Below are positions 36,610 to 47,791 of a stretch of DNA of 64,000 nucleotides, piece after piece; the first letter of the stretch is position 1; each line of letters begins with the position of its first letter. The stretch lies in the NCBI RefSeq assembly GCF_035593305.1, contig NZ_CP141615.1:3069722-3133721 (forward strand). Reading direction: 5' to 3'. This DNA comes from Limnochorda sp. L945t (lineage in GTDB: Bacteria; Bacillota; Limnochordia; Limnochordales; Geochordaceae). The notes beneath the pieces were generated by a model. That model worked only from the letters and a program-made list of their open reading frames with translations. It was not told the DNA's origin and did not search any database. A program made the position numbers and the translations under genes.

Positions 36610-37959
36610 ATGGCGGAAGGCGGCTTTCCGCCCGGGTTCCTGTGGGGCGCCGCCACCGCGGCGTACCAGATCGAGGGTGCCGTCGACGAAGGTGGGCGCG
36701 GGGAGTCGATCTGGGACCGGTTCAGCCATACGCCGGGCAAGACCCGCGACGGTGACACCGGCGACGTGGCCTGCGACCACTACCACCGCTACCGCGACGA
36801 CGTGAGGATCATGCGGGAGCTGGGCCTGGCGGCCTACCGGTTCTCGGTGGCCTGGCCCCGCATCTTCCCCGAGGGACGGGGCCGCCCCAACCCCGACGGG
36901 GTCGCCTTCTACGAGCGGCTGCTCGACGAGCTCGAGAAGGCGGGTATCCAGCCGGTGGTGACCCTGTACCACTGGGACCTGCCCCAGGCCTTACAGGACC
37001 GGGGCGGCTGGCCCCACCGCGACACGGCTTACCGGTTTGCCGACTACGCGGCGTGGATGTTCGAGCGGCTGGGAGACCGGGTGCCGTACTGGATCACCCA
37101 CAACGAGCCGTTCGTGGTGAGCATCCTGGGGCACGTGACGGGCGAGCACGCGCCCGGGCTCAACGACCCGGCGGCGGGCTTCCGGACGGCCCATCACCTG
37201 CTCCTCTCCCACGGGCTGGCCGTCCAGGCGTTCCGGGAGGGGGGCCGGCGCAAGGGGCGGATCGGCATCACCCTCAACCTGTCCCCCGTCCACCCCGCGT
37301 CCGGCTCTCCCGAGGACGAGGCGGCGGCGCGCCGGGTCGACGGGCTCATCAACCGGTGGTTCCTGGATCCGCTCTTCCGCGGGGCGTACCCGGAGGACAT
37401 GGTCGAGCACTTCGGCCGCCTGATCCCGCTTCCGGAGGCGAGCGAGGACGACATGCGGCTCATATCCCAGGACGTCGACTTCCTCGGGGTCAACTACTAC
37501 TCCCGCCAGGTGGTGCGCCACGATCCGGGCGAGCTGTTCTTGCAGATGCGGCAGATCGACGGGCCCGGGCCCAAGACGGAGATGGGCTGGGAGGTGTATC
37601 CGGCGGGGTTGGGCGAGATCCTGCGGCGCCTGCACGAGGCGTACACCAAAGCGCCCCTCTTCGTGACCGAAAACGGGGCGGCGTACCCCGACACGGTGAG
37701 CCCCGACGGCGCGGTGCACGATCCGGACCGGATCGCCTACTTGCGGGATCACCTGCTGGAGCTATCGCGCGTGATCGCAGGCGGCGTGCCGGTGCAGGGG
37801 TACTTCCTGTGGTCCCTCATGGACAACTTCGAATGGGCCCACGGGTATTCCAAGCGCTTCGGGATCCTTTACGTCGACTACCCGACCCAGCGGCGTATCT
37901 GGAAGGACAGCGCCTACTGGTACCGGCGGGTCATCGAGGCCAACGCCGTCGTGGAGTGA
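36610..37959 (+). CDS. GH1 family beta-glucosidase
   Basis: A 449-residue cytoplasmic glycosidase. The N-terminal GH1 signature FLWGAATAAYQIEGAVDEGGRG is present. The acid/base is Glu166 in WITHNEPF (family usual TFNEP, here THNEP) and the nucleophile is Glu354 in VTENG. It likely hydrolyses cellobiose and other beta-glucosides; some members also act as beta-galactosidases. No signal peptide is present. It lies downstream of the aldolase gene and converges on acs across a strong palindrome. Confidence 0.95.
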   Translation: MAEGGFPPGFLWGAATAAYQIEGAVDEGGRGESIWDRFSHTPGKTRDGDTGDVACDHYHRYRDDVRIMRELGLAAYRFSVAWPRIFPEGRGRPNPDGVAFYERLLDELEKAGIQPVVTLYHWDLPQALQDRGGWPHRDTAYRFADYAAWMFERLGDRVPYWITHNEPFVVSILGHVTGEHAPGLNDPAAGFRTAHHLLLSHGLAVQAFREGGRRKGRIGITLNLSPVHPASGSPEDEAAARRVDGLINRWFLDPLFRGAYPEDMVEHFGRLIPLPEASEDDMRLISQDVDFLGVNYYSRQVVRHDPGELFLQMRQIDGPGPKTEMGWEVYPAGLGEILRRLHEAYTKAPLFVTENGAAYPDTVSPDGAVHDPDRIAYLRDHLLELSRVIAGGVPVQGYFLWSLMDNFEWAHGYSKRFGILYVDYPTQRRIWKDSAYWYRRVIEANAVVE

Positions 37960-37984
37960 CGTCCTGGACCGGCTCTGTGTCCAC

Positions 37985-38006
37985 GGGCGGCGGGCGCCCG
38001 CCGCCC
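37985..38006. terminator. Perfect 22-base GC palindrome between convergent genes
   Basis: GGGCGGCGGGC (37985-37995) is followed directly by its exact complement GCCCGCCGCCC (37996-38006). It lies 26 bases past the glucosidase stop and 70 bases past the acs stop on the other strand. A bidirectional terminator is the natural reading, although no U-tract follows in either direction. Confidence 0.6.
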
Positions 38007-38075
38007 GCCGGCCCTGCCCCCCAGGATGGGGGTGGGGGTAGCAGCGGCAAGCGCCCGCCGCGCTTTCTCCCGGCC

Positions 38076-40037
<1,962 letters not shown>

Positions 40038-40080
40038 GCCGTGCAGCCCCCCGTGTGCATTTGTGCTTGCGCCCACGATG

Positions 40081-40094
40081 TGAGAGCGATCTCA
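40081..40094 (-). promoter_or_regulatory. Inverted repeat in the acs leader
   Basis: TGAGA (40081-40085) and TCTCA (40090-40094) form a perfect inverted repeat around four bases. It lies about 25 bases downstream of the predicted transcription start of acs, where a repressor would block elongation. No factor is identified. Confidence 0.4.
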
Positions 40095-40124
40095 ACCGCG
40101 GCGCAGCGAGATACAGTAACCTTT

Positions 40125-40153
40125 ATCATAGCGATACTCGTAAAGGATTGCAA
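40125..40153 (-). promoter_or_regulatory. Sigma-70-type promoter of acs
   Basis: On the minus strand TTGCAA (40153-40148, four of six to TTGACA) and TATGAT (40130-40125, five of six to TATAAT) are separated by exactly 17 bases. The local AT content is far above the surroundings. Transcription should start near 40118, giving a leader of about 80 bases. Confidence 0.7.
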
Positions 40154-40259
40154 AACGGTACGCCACGGCGCGAAAGGCGGACGGCCGCAAGACCCTCGAA
40201 AGAACGGGGACATGCGGCCATCCGGCTGGGACGATGTGGGCGGGCTCACACGGGGGAGC

Positions 40260-40682
40260 CTACGCGTGCTCGGGCGACCCCGGCCCGTGATGGCGATGGG
40301 GGCCGGCGTGGGCCTCTCCCGTGTGGGTGAAGAGCAGCGAGACGGGCAGCGACCGCACCCGGCGCTTCAGGTACGGCTCGGGGTCGGCCAGCACCTGGGA
40401 AAGCCGCGTCCCCGCCTCGACGGGGATGAATTCCAGGTGATGACGCTGCGCCAGCTCGTGGGAATGCTCGCAAAACGTCCCGGGTACCGCCAGCACGGCC
40501 TTGACGCCGCTATCGACGAACAGCCGGGTGACCACCGCCCGCCGCCCCTGTCGAACCGTCTGAGCCGGGTTGGGAAGGTGGGTCACCTGGCCGGAGTCGG
40601 TGTCGGCGATGGCCGCAATGGGGCCGTCGGGAAGCGGCACGATAGTGTCCTGGTCCGTATCCAGCACAGCACCGATGCGCAT
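40260..40682 (-). CDS. Orphan NifX/NifB-C-terminal-like protein (NifX-NafY fold)
   Basis: A 140-residue protein. The first 110 residues match the NifX/NafY fold that binds metal-sulfur clusters (MRIGAVLDTDQDTIVPLPDGPIAAIADTDSG, then VTRLFVDSGVKAVLAVPG). The C-terminal tail is His-rich (HTGEAHAGPHRHHGPGSPEHA) and may bind metal. No nitrogenase genes are nearby, so a role in handling metal clusters or metal ions is more likely than nitrogen fixation. A CsoR-type palindrome lies between its promoter and start codon, which also points to metal or sulfur sensing. Confidence 0.75.
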   Translation of the reverse strand: MRIGAVLDTDQDTIVPLPDGPIAAIADTDSGQVTHLPNPAQTVRQGRRAVVTRLFVDSGVKAVLAVPGTFCEHSHELAQRHHLEFIPVEAGTRLSQVLADPEPYLKRRVRSLPVSLLFTHTGEAHAGPHRHHGPGSPEHA

Positions 40683-40706
40683 GGTATCCCCCCTGGCTTG
40701 GGCTCA

Positions 40707-40738
40707 TACCCCGTGGGGTAGCCCGCCACAGTGTACCA
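40707..40738 (-). promoter_or_regulatory. Extended -10 promoter with CsoR-type palindrome upstream of the NifX-like gene
   Basis: On the minus strand TGGTACACT (40738-40730) fits an extended -10 (TGn plus TACACT). Just downstream is the inverted repeat TACCCCGTGGGGTA (40707-40720): arms TACCCC and GGGGTA around two bases. G-tract palindromes of this form are typical operators of CsoR/RcnR/FrmR family repressors. Bound protein would cover positions about +3 to +16. Confidence 0.55.
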
Positions 40739-40895
40739 CTCGGCAAGGCGCCGGTGGCAAGCGCGGCCGGAAGGGGCGTTGCGCCCGGGATGCGAAGGAT
40801 CAGCCGGCCGGCAGCACGCACACGGGCCGCGTGGATGCGGCTCGCGGACGAAAGGTGGACGGGAGACCATTTCCCGGGAAATCCTGCGGGAGTTG

Positions 40896-42668
40896 ATGTC
40901 GGCCATGACCCGGCTTCGCCGGGAGGCCGCGACCATCGACGAGATCGACGGGTGGGCGACCCGCCTCGAGCAGCATCTGGCCGAGCTCGAGCTGTTGATG
41001 GGGATGGCCCTTCCGGAAAGCCTCGAGCCGGCCTTCGTCACGCCGGCAGGCAGCATGCCACTCCCGCCTGCTCCCTCCCAGTCCCCGGGCGGCCACCCCC
41101 CGGCGCCGGAGGCGCCCTCCGCGCCCGGAAGGCTTACCGGTGCGCCCTCACATACGGGGGGCGGGTACCCGCCGGCGCGGGATGCCGCTTCGGGTGGCGG
41201 AAGCCCCGCTCTCCCGACTCTCTGTGCGACGCTCCGGGCCGTCCGGGAAGGGCAACGCTCCCCGTCCGACCTGGTCGACGAGGCGCTTTCCCGCATCCGG
41301 GCCATGGCCCCGCTTCACGCCTTCATCGCGGTCTTCGAGGAGGCGGCGCGCCGGGAGGCGGAGCAGGCGGAGCGACGCATCGCCTCCGGCCGGGCTCGCC
41401 TGCTCGAAGGCGTACCGGTGGCCGTCAAGGATCTCGTGGCCATGGCCGGATACGCCATGACGGGAGGCTCCAGGGCGCTGGAAGCCCGGGAGGCGACGTC
41501 CGACGCTCCCGCCGTGGCGCGCCTGCGCCGGGCAGGTGCGATCGTGGTAGGCGCCGCCAACTTGCACGAGCTGGCGTACGGGGTGACCTCCGAAAACCCC
41601 CACTACGGCGCCGTGCGCAATCCCAGGGACCCGGAGCGCGTGGCGGGGGGTTCGAGCGGCGGCTCCGCGGCGGCCGTCGCGACAGGCATGGCGCTGGCAG
41701 CGCTCGGGACCGATACGGGCGGATCAATCCGCATCCCGGCTGCGGCCTGCGGGGTGGCCGGGCTCAAGCCTACTTACGGCCGGGTATCGCGGGAAGGCGT
41801 CTTCCCGCTGGCGTGGAGTCTCGACCACGTGGGACCGTTGGCGCCGGGCGTGGCGGACCTGGCCGTGCTGCTGGCACTGCTCGCCGACGAGCCGGCCCGC
41901 CTGGAGCATGACTTCGCGCGGGCCCTGCTGAGCGGCGAGGGCGAGGATCTGGAGGCCCTGGACCTGCCTCCGGCGTTGCGGGCCGCAGCGCGCCTGGCTC
42001 AGGCCGCGGACGGGCCCGCGCTACCCGCCTCGGCGGAACGGGCGGCCGCCGGGCTGCGGTTCGGCGTGCCCCCGGACGACTGGGCGCAACCGCTCCAACC
42101 CGCCGTGTCCGCAGCGTGGCAGCGGGCCAAGGAGGCGCTCCGCGGGGCCGGGCTGCCCCTCTACGAGGTCATCCTTCCACCCCTGGCGCACGTCCGGGTA
42201 GCCCAGTTCGTCATCCTGCAGTCCGAGGCCGCGGCCGTCCACCGCCACCGGCTACGATCCCGCTGGCAGGACTACGGCGCCGACGTGCGGCTGCGCTTGA
42301 AGATCGGGGAGTTCTTGAGCGCGATCGACTACTTGCAGGGCCAGCGCCTGCGGCGCCAGCTCACCGACCAGGCCCGAAGCGCCCTCGCGCAGGCCGACGT
42401 GCTGCTGCTGCCTACCCTTCCCCTGACGGCGCCTCCGATCGGCACCCGCTGGGTCACGATCCAATCCGAGACGGAGCCCACGCACCGCGCCCTCACCCGG
42501 TTCACTTCCCTGTTCAACCTGACGGGGCTGCCCGCCCTCAGCCTCCCGGCCGGGAGCGACGATGGGGGATTGCCCGTGGGCCTCCAGCTGGCTGCTTCGT
42601 GGGGGCGGGAGCTGGACCTGCTGCGAGCGGGAGTGGTGCTCGAGGCCTTGCTGGGCGCAACGGGCTGA
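40896..42668 (+). CDS. Amidase (GatA family) with an N-terminal GatC-like segment
   Basis: A 590-residue protein. Residues 1-50 form a helical region resembling part of GatC or the AtzG/DUF4089 helper ([17 protein letters not shown], then LEPAFVTP). A Pro/Gly/Ser-rich linker of about 55 residues follows. The amidase-signature domain has the full Ser-cisSer-Lys triad: Lys178 (VAVKDL), Ser253 ([10 protein letters not shown]) and Ser277 ([12 protein letters not shown]). It hydrolyses an amide bond, but substrate is unknown; no gatB is adjacent, so tRNA amidation is unlikely. The ATG at 40896 is a best guess because the frame opens upstream. Confidence 0.85.
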   Translation: MSAMTRLRREAATIDEIDGWATRLEQHLAELELLMGMALPESLEPAFVTPAGSMPLPPAPSQSPGGHPPAPEAPSAPGRLTGAPSHTGGGYPPARDAASGGGSPALPTLCATLRAVREGQRSPSDLVDEALSRIRAMAPLHAFIAVFEEAARREAEQAERRIASGRARLLEGVPVAVKDLVAMAGYAMTGGSRALEAREATSDAPAVARLRRAGAIVVGAANLHELAYGVTSENPHYGAVRNPRDPERVAGGSSGGSAAAVATGMALAALGTDTGGSIRIPAAACGVAGLKPTYGRVSREGVFPLAWSLDHVGPLAPGVADLAVLLALLADEPARLEHDFARALLSGEGEDLEALDLPPALRAAARLAQAADGPALPASAERAAAGLRFGVPPDDWAQPLQPAVSAAWQRAKEALRGAGLPLYEVILPPLAHVRVAQFVILQSEAAAVHRHRLRSRWQDYGADVRLRLKIGEFLSAIDYLQGQRLRRQLTDQARSALAQADVLLLPTLPLTAPPIGTRWVTIQSETEPTHRALTRFTSLFNLTGLPALSLPAGSDDGGLPVGLQLAASWGRELDLLRAGVVLEALLGATG

Positions 42669-42748
42669 GAGAGCGCGCATGGCCGCCCGCCTCCTGCTGC
42701 GGGCACTCGGGCCGCCGGCAGGCCATAGGATCGCCTGGGGGAGACAGC

Positions 42749-42973
42749 GTGAGCCTTTACCCTTCGGATCCGCTGCAGGTCAACGTCCTGGGACGCGAAT
42801 ACCGGGTCACCCGCAGGAGCCTCGGGCCCGGGCCCTTGCGGGTCGGGAGCCGCTCGTTCTGGCTCGAGGAGCTGGAGATCGTCGTCCGGTCCGCGTGGCC
42901 GATGGCGTGGCGCCCGGGCGAACGGGGCCGGGACCCGGAGCGATGGGATGCCGGCGACGCTATCGAGCGATGA
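42749..42973 (+). CDS. Small protein of unknown function
   Basis: A 74-residue open frame starting at GTG 42749 with GGGGGAG 5 bases upstream. The sequence (YPSDPLQVNVLGREYRVTRR, then LEELEIVVRSAWPMAWRPGE) is soluble and mixed, with no recognised domain and no signal peptide. It lies between the amidase gene and the convergent alcohol dehydrogenase gene, 80 bases after the amidase stop. The ribosome site is the main evidence that it is translated. Confidence 0.45.
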   Translation: MSLYPSDPLQVNVLGREYRVTRRSLGPGPLRVGSRSFWLEELEIVVRSAWPMAWRPGERGRDPERWDAGDAIER

Positions 42974-42991
42974 AGGAGCGCCGGCCGGGAG

Positions 42992-44011
42992 CTACCGGCC
43001 GCCCACCTCCAGGACCAGTGCTCCTTCGACCTGCGCTCGGGAGAGGCGCTGCAGCGCTTCGTTGGCCCGCTCGAACGCCACCGCCTCGGCGTGCACCTGC
43101 AGCGGGATCCGCCCGGCGAGGGCCATCCACTCCGCGGCGTCCCGGCGGGTCGCATTGGCGACGCTCACGATGCGCCGTTCCCAGTAGAGGCGGTCGTAGG
43201 CGAAGGACGGGATGGCGTCCATGTGAACGGCGTTGATGGCGAGCGTTCCCCCGCGCCGCAGCACGCCCAGCGCCGCCGGTACGAGGCTGCCGGCCGGAGC
43301 GAAGGTGATGGCGGCGTCCGCCAGGAACGGCGGCGCCTGCCCGGCCTCCCCGGCCCAGACCGCTCCCAGTTGCAGCGCCATCCGGCGGTGGGCTTCCTGC
43401 CGCGAGAAGACCAGCACCTCACAGCCCCACGCGGCGGCAACCTGCAGCGTCAGGTGGGCCGAAGCGCCGAAGCCGAACAGGGCCAGGCGCTGGCCGGGCC
43501 GGACGCCCGCCACCCGTAACGACCGGTAGCCGATGATGCCCGCGCACAGCAGGGGTGCCGCCTCGATGTCCGGGTAACGGCCGGGCAGGGCGACGAGGTT
43601 TTCCGCCGGTGCCACCACGTACTCGGCATATCCCCCGTCGACGTGATAGCCGGTGAACCGCGGCGCCTCGCAGAGGTTTTCCTCGCCCCGCAGGCAGTAC
43701 TCGCAGTGCCCGCACGCCTGGTACAGCCACGGCAGCCCGGCCCGTCCCCCGGGCACGACCCCTGCCGGCAGGCGCGCTTCGCTGCCGGGCCCGAGCGCGT
43801 CCACGTAGCCGACGATCTGGTGCCCGGGCACGACGGGAAGCGTGGCGGCCGCCAGATCGCCTTCCACGACGTGCAGGTCGGTGTGGCAGACGCCGCACGT
43901 CGCGACCCGCAAGCGCACCTCGCCCGGGCCCGGCTGGGGGATGCTCCGCTGTCGCAGCTGCAGGGGATGACCGCTTACCGGCCCCTGCCGCTCCAGCACC
44001 CACGCCTTCAT
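42992..44011 (-). CDS. Zinc-dependent alcohol dehydrogenase
   Basis: A 339-residue MDR enzyme. Catalytic zinc ligands begin at CGVCHTDLHVVEGD with PGHQIVGYV (Gln replaces the usual Glu after His). The structural zinc cysteines are CGHCEYCLRGEENLC. The NAD(P)-binding loop reads LFGFGASAHLTLQVAAAWG, the GFGASAH form found in one branch of AdhP-like enzymes. The ATG at 44011 has GGAGG 6 bases upstream. It interconverts an alcohol and aldehyde, exact substrate unknown. It is divergent from the sugar symporter gene. Confidence 0.9.
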   Translation of the reverse strand: MKAWVLERQGPVSGHPLQLRQRSIPQPGPGEVRLRVATCGVCHTDLHVVEGDLAAATLPVVPGHQIVGYVDALGPGSEARLPAGVVPGGRAGLPWLYQACGHCEYCLRGEENLCEAPRFTGYHVDGGYAEYVVAPAENLVALPGRYPDIEAAPLLCAGIIGYRSLRVAGVRPGQRLALFGFGASAHLTLQVAAAWGCEVLVFSRQEAHRRMALQLGAVWAGEAGQAPPFLADAAITFAPAGSLVPAALGVLRRGGTLAINAVHMDAIPSFAYDRLYWERRIVSVANATRRDAAEWMALAGRIPLQVHAEAVAFERANEALQRLSRAQVEGALVLEVGGR

Positions 44012-44107
44012 GGGACCCCTCCTTCCCTGCCTGCTACGCCTCTTCCAGAAACCAGGGAATTCCCGGGGGTCGGGCGAAGCTCCGTACCGACGGGAGGCGG
44101 TACCCCT

Positions 44108-45454
44108 TTGTCGACGTCGCACAAGCTGGCGTACAGCATCGGTTCGCTCGGCGCCTCGTTACCGTACCAGGTGATGACCGCGTACATCGTCTTCTACTAC
44201 GTGGACGTCCTCAAGGTTTCCCCCGTCACCGTCGCGACGGCGATGTTCCTGTGGAGCTGGTGGAACGCCTTCAACGACCCCCTGCTCGGCTACCTGTCGG
44301 ACCGTACCCGTACCCGCTGGGGAAGGCGAATCCCGTACATCGCCGCAGGCTGGCTGCCGTTCGTCGTGGCGTTCTATGTGCTCTGGGCGCCCCCCGAAGC
44401 CGTGCTCGCAGCGGGCAACATGGCGGTCTTCTGGTACTTCTTCGGCGTCATGTGCTTGTTCGACTTCCTATATACCATGGTGGTGCTCAACTGGACGGCC
44501 CTGTTCCCGGAGATGTTCCCCCGATTGGAGGAGCGCTCGTCGGTTTCGGCCATGCGCCAGGCCTTCACCTTGCTCGGCCTGGTGGGCGTGGCCGTGGCGT
44601 CCACCCTGGCCGGGAGCATCGGGTGGGATCGGATGGGGTTATTGTTCGGGGTCATCGGAGGCATCGCCCTGGCCACCTCCCTGCTGGGGGCCCGAGAGGA
44701 TCCCCGTTACGCCCAGGCGCAGTCGCTGCCGCTACTCGAGGCCTTGCGGAGCACTCTGGTCAACCGCTCGTTCGTCACCTTCGCCCTGGTCAGCTTTTCC
44801 GTACAGCTCACCTTCAGCCTGATCATGGCGGCGGTACCCTTCTACACCAAGTACGTGCTGGGATTGCCCCCGCTGGGCAACACCCTGGTACTGCTCAGCA
44901 CGTTCGGGGTCATCGCCGTCGCGCTCCCGCTCTGGGCGCGCAGGACGGTTGCGGTGGGGCCGCGGCGTACGATGATCGAGGGGGTGACCCTCTACCTGAT
45001 CACGCTGGGCGGGTTCTGGTTCGCCTCCGACCTGGCGACCGGGATCGCCGCGGGCGCCCTCGTGGGTACCGGCATCGCGGCGGCCATGCTGCTCCTGGAC
45101 GTCCTCATCGCGGACGTCATCGACGAGGACGAGCTGCGCACCGGGCAGCGGCGCGAGGGCATGTACTTCGGGATGCACGCCCTCATCCTGCGCCTCAACG
45201 GTACTGCCCAGGCGGCCATCCTCGGCCTCGTGCTGGCGCGCTCGGGTTACGACGCGACGCTGGCCGTCCAGCCGCCGTCGGCCATCCTGGGCTTCAAGCT
45301 CTTGGTCACGGCAGTGCCGGCGGTGATCCTTTTGATCACCCTCTTCTTCCTGCAACTGTACCCCCTGCACGGCGAGCGGCTGCGCCTGGTGCGGGAGCAA
45401 CTCGAACGGCGGCGCCCGGGTGCCCCGTCCCCTGAGGCCACGCCGTCGGCCTGA
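44108..45454 (+). CDS. GPH-family sugar:cation symporter (MelB-like)
   Basis: A 448-residue transporter with 12 predicted helices. The N-terminus KLAYSIGSLGASLPYQVMTAYIVFYYVDVL and the motif DPLLGYLSDRTRTRWGRRIPYI are characteristic of the GPH family; the Asp in FNDPLLG corresponds to the cation site. DVIDEDELRTGQRREGMYFG in the C-terminal half also fits. It likely imports a glycoside with H+ or Na+. The TTG at 44108 is chosen for GGAGG 10 bases upstream. A YdcF-like gene follows after 5 bases. Confidence 0.88.
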   Translation: MSTSHKLAYSIGSLGASLPYQVMTAYIVFYYVDVLKVSPVTVATAMFLWSWWNAFNDPLLGYLSDRTRTRWGRRIPYIAAGWLPFVVAFYVLWAPPEAVLAAGNMAVFWYFFGVMCLFDFLYTMVVLNWTALFPEMFPRLEERSSVSAMRQAFTLLGLVGVAVASTLAGSIGWDRMGLLFGVIGGIALATSLLGAREDPRYAQAQSLPLLEALRSTLVNRSFVTFALVSFSVQLTFSLIMAAVPFYTKYVLGLPPLGNTLVLLSTFGVIAVALPLWARRTVAVGPRRTMIEGVTLYLITLGGFWFASDLATGIAAGALVGTGIAAAMLLLDVLIADVIDEDELRTGQRREGMYFGMHALILRLNGTAQAAILGLVLARSGYDATLAVQPPSAILGFKLLVTAVPAVILLITLFFLQLYPLHGERLRLVREQLERRRPGAPSPEATPSA

Positions 45455-45459
45455 CGGGC

Positions 45460-46107
45460 ATGGGGCTGTACCTGACGCCACGGCGGCCCGTGCGGGGCCG
45501 GGGGCTGCCCCGCCGGGCATGGTGGGTGGCCGTCCTGATAGCCCTTCTCGTCGCCGGCGTGGCGCTCTGGCGCACGTATCCCCTGGTGCTGGCCGGGATG
45601 GCCCGGTACCTCGTCGTCGACGACGGGCCCGCCCCTTCGGACGCCATCATCGTCCTGGGAGGCGACTGGAAGGGCCGGATCCAGAAGGGCATCGAGCTCT
45701 ACCGGGAGGGGTACGCGCCTCTGCTGGTGGTGACGGGAGGGCTCCTGGTCGCTCCGGACCGGACCCAGGCCGACTACCTGGCCGAAGTGGCGGAGCGCTC
45801 CGGGGTGCCGGCGCAGGCCATCGTCAAGGAGCCCCGCTCCGACAGCACCTACCAGGACGCCGCCCTCACCCTGGAGCTAGCCAGGGAGCACGGGTGGCGG
45901 CGGGTGCTGGTGGTCACGTCAGACTGGCACTCGCGCCGGGCGGCCACGATCTTCCGCAAGCTGTACGGCCCCGCCGGGATCGAGGTGCGAAGCGTACCCA
46001 GCCCTGAGTGGCGGTTCGAGACGAGCCGCTGGTGGGAGTATCCCGACGGGGGCGAGACGATCGTGATCGAGTGGGTGCGGCTCGTCTGGTACGCCCTGCG
46101 GTTTTGA
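45460..46107 (+). CDS. YdcF/SanA family (DUF218) membrane protein
   Basis: A 215-residue protein with one N-terminal helix (WWVAVLIALLVAGVALW) and a DUF218 domain facing outward. Family marks are DAIIVLGG near residue 62, the central DSTYQDA region and VTSDWHSRRA. DUF218 proteins such as SanA and ElyC act in cell-envelope homeostasis; the chemical role is not known. It follows the symporter gene by 5 bases and may be co-transcribed by chance of packing. Confidence 0.85.
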   Translation: MGLYLTPRRPVRGRGLPRRAWWVAVLIALLVAGVALWRTYPLVLAGMARYLVVDDGPAPSDAIIVLGGDWKGRIQKGIELYREGYAPLLVVTGGLLVAPDRTQADYLAEVAERSGVPAQAIVKEPRSDSTYQDAALTLELAREHGWRRVLVVTSDWHSRRAATIFRKLYGPAGIEVRSVPSPEWRFETSRWWEYPDGGETIVIEWVRLVWYALRF

Positions 46108-46134
46108 GGGACGGCCGGCTCCGGGCGCCTGCCA

Positions 46135-46878
46135 TCAGCGCCGCCACAGCCAGAGGAAGAGCAAGGCAAACGCGACGCTGTTGGCGATCTCGACCACGCC
46201 GGCCACGACGGGACGCACCTTGCGCCCGAGCGGAGTCGCCCACGCCCGCAGGGCGCTCGGCACGTAAGCGACGCCCACCTCGGGCACACCGAGCGCCGCC
46301 GGCACCGCCAAGAGCGCGAGGTGCGCGCCGTTGGAGAGCCACTTGTAGCGCACATCGCCGCGCTCCCGGAAAAGGGTCCTGACGTGAAACGCCGTGCCGA
46401 GGAAGAAGGCGAAGGTCAACGTCCACAGCATCCAGGCCGTCCGGTCGAGCGTCCCGCCGCCCACGAGGTAGGAGATGGGGCCCCAGAGTTGCAGGCCTCC
46501 GATGGCGAGCGCGTCGCTCACCAGCATGCGCTCCCGCTGCAGCCGCACCAGCGCCCACTGCGCGGCGAGCAAGGCTGCGGCGGCTCCCCCGAACAGCATG
46601 AGCACGGGCCACCGCCAGACCGGGTATCCCATCAGCAAGACGCCAAGGCCCGCCAACCCTCCGGCCCATGTCGACAGGCGTGCCCTGTGCCGGCCGCCGC
46701 GAGCCGCCTCCAGCAAGGCGGAGGAGCCCAGGTGAAAAGCCAGGGCCGCGAAGAGCAACAGGAGGTGCACCCACGTGAAGCGGCTCAACGCGGCCCCGAG
46801 GGCCAGCGGGACCAACCACATGAACCACACGCCGTGCTCCCTGGGCAGCACGGCCCGCAACGCTTCCCGCACCGCCAC
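46135..46878 (-). CDS. YwiC-like integral membrane protein
   Basis: A 247-residue membrane protein with about seven to eight helices. It starts with the YwiC family motif PREHGVWFMWLVPLALG, which is also the hallmark of UbiA-related proteins lacking the Asp-rich site. DGTLDR-like loops are absent, so prenyltransferase activity is doubtful. The family is found mainly in Bacillota, often near nitrate or respiratory genes; function unknown. The GTG at 46878 lies 21 bases after the TPR gene's stop codon. Confidence 0.78.
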   Translation of the reverse strand: MAVREALRAVLPREHGVWFMWLVPLALGAALSRFTWVHLLLLFAALAFHLGSSALLEAARGGRHRARLSTWAGGLAGLGVLLMGYPVWRWPVLMLFGGAAAALLAAQWALVRLQRERMLVSDALAIGGLQLWGPISYLVGGGTLDRTAWMLWTLTFAFFLGTAFHVRTLFRERGDVRYKWLSNGAHLALLAVPAALGVPEVGVAYVPSALRAWATPLGRKVRPVVAGVVEIANSVAFALLFLWLWRR

Positions 46879-46899
46879 CGCCGATCCGGTGCCCCCACC

Positions 46900-47709
46900 T
46901 CAGGCCCTGCCGGCGGGCAGCGATCCGACATCCTCGCCGAGCTCCCGGAGGCGCTTGCGGGCTTTTTCCCTGTAAGCCTCGTCGTTGCGCGGGTCCTTGC
47001 CTTCCATGGTGAGGACCTCCCGGTAGGTGCGCACCGCGCGCTCCCGGTCTCCTACCGCTTCGTACGCCTCGGCCAGGCCCAACCGGTACAACACGTCGTT
47101 GGGCGCGTATCGGACCGCCTGCTCCGCGTGGGTCACGGCCTTTTTCTTGTCGCCCACCGAGAGAGGCCAACCCGGCACCACCCGGTAGAGCGTCCCGAGG
47201 ACATAATGGGCTCCGGCATGCCGAGGATCAAGGTCGAGGGTCGCCTCCATCTCCCGCACCACGTCGCCGACCATGAACAGGCTGGCCAGGATCCCCCGCT
47301 CCTCGCCGACCCGGGCGATCAACACCCCGTGCCAGTAGTGGCCGTCCACCCCTCTCGGATCGAGGTCGACGGCCCGCTTGGCCAGATCCCGCCCCTCTTC
47401 CAGGACCGGCCGCTTCTCGGCCTTGGGCAGCCACTCGGCCAGCTGCCACGCGGCTCGCCCTGCCTTCCACGCGGCCTCGTACGAGCCGGGGTCGCCGGCC
47501 GCCGCCTCCTTGTACAGCCCGTACGCCTCCCGGAGCTCCTCCAGGGTGGTAGCCCGGTCGTACAGCGCATCCGCTTGTGCCAGCAGCTCCGGCGCCTTGC
47601 CGGCCGTCCCGGCCGCCGCTACCCCGGCCGTCCGGACCGCCGGCACTACCAGGACCGTCACGAGCAACGCCACCGCCCTGACCCCTATCAGTCGCCCGCC
47701 CATGCGCAA
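46900..47709 (-). CDS. Exported TPR protein
   Basis: A 269-residue protein with a signal peptide ([20 protein letters not shown]) and a set of TPR-like helices. Two regions stand out: [20 protein letters not shown] followed by [26 protein letters not shown], and [36 protein letters not shown]. The TTG at 47709 is preferred because GGAGG lies 8 bases upstream; the GTG three codons before overlaps the ribosome site. The layout resembles the RMDN-type and TatT-like helical repeat proteins. A periplasmic scaffold is likely. Confidence 0.75.
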   Translation of the reverse strand: MRMGGRLIGVRAVALLVTVLVVPAVRTAGVAAAGTAGKAPELLAQADALYDRATTLEELREAYGLYKEAAAGDPGSYEAAWKAGRAAWQLAEWLPKAEKRPVLEEGRDLAKRAVDLDPRGVDGHYWHGVLIARVGEERGILASLFMVGDVVREMEATLDLDPRHAGAHYVLGTLYRVVPGWPLSVGDKKKAVTHAEQAVRYAPNDVLYRLGLAEAYEAVGDRERAVRTYREVLTMEGKDPRNDEAYREKARKRLRELGEDVGSLPAGRA

Positions 47710-47791
47710 GAAGGCCACCTCCTGCGGCTAACATTCCAAGACCGGGGCGGCCGTCCTCCCTCGCTGTCGCTCCCCGCATCCCGCCGGCGCC

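Noticed and set aside
40260-40682. NifX-like gene as evidence for nitrogen fixation
   Set aside because: No nifH, nifD, nifK, nifB or related genes are nearby, and NifX-fold proteins occur widely outside nitrogenase systems.
44055-44064. Palindrome GGGAATTCCC between the alcohol dehydrogenase and symporter genes
   Set aside because: Ten bases of symmetry in a GC-rich gap is not convincing alone, and it is not placed against a recognisable promoter.
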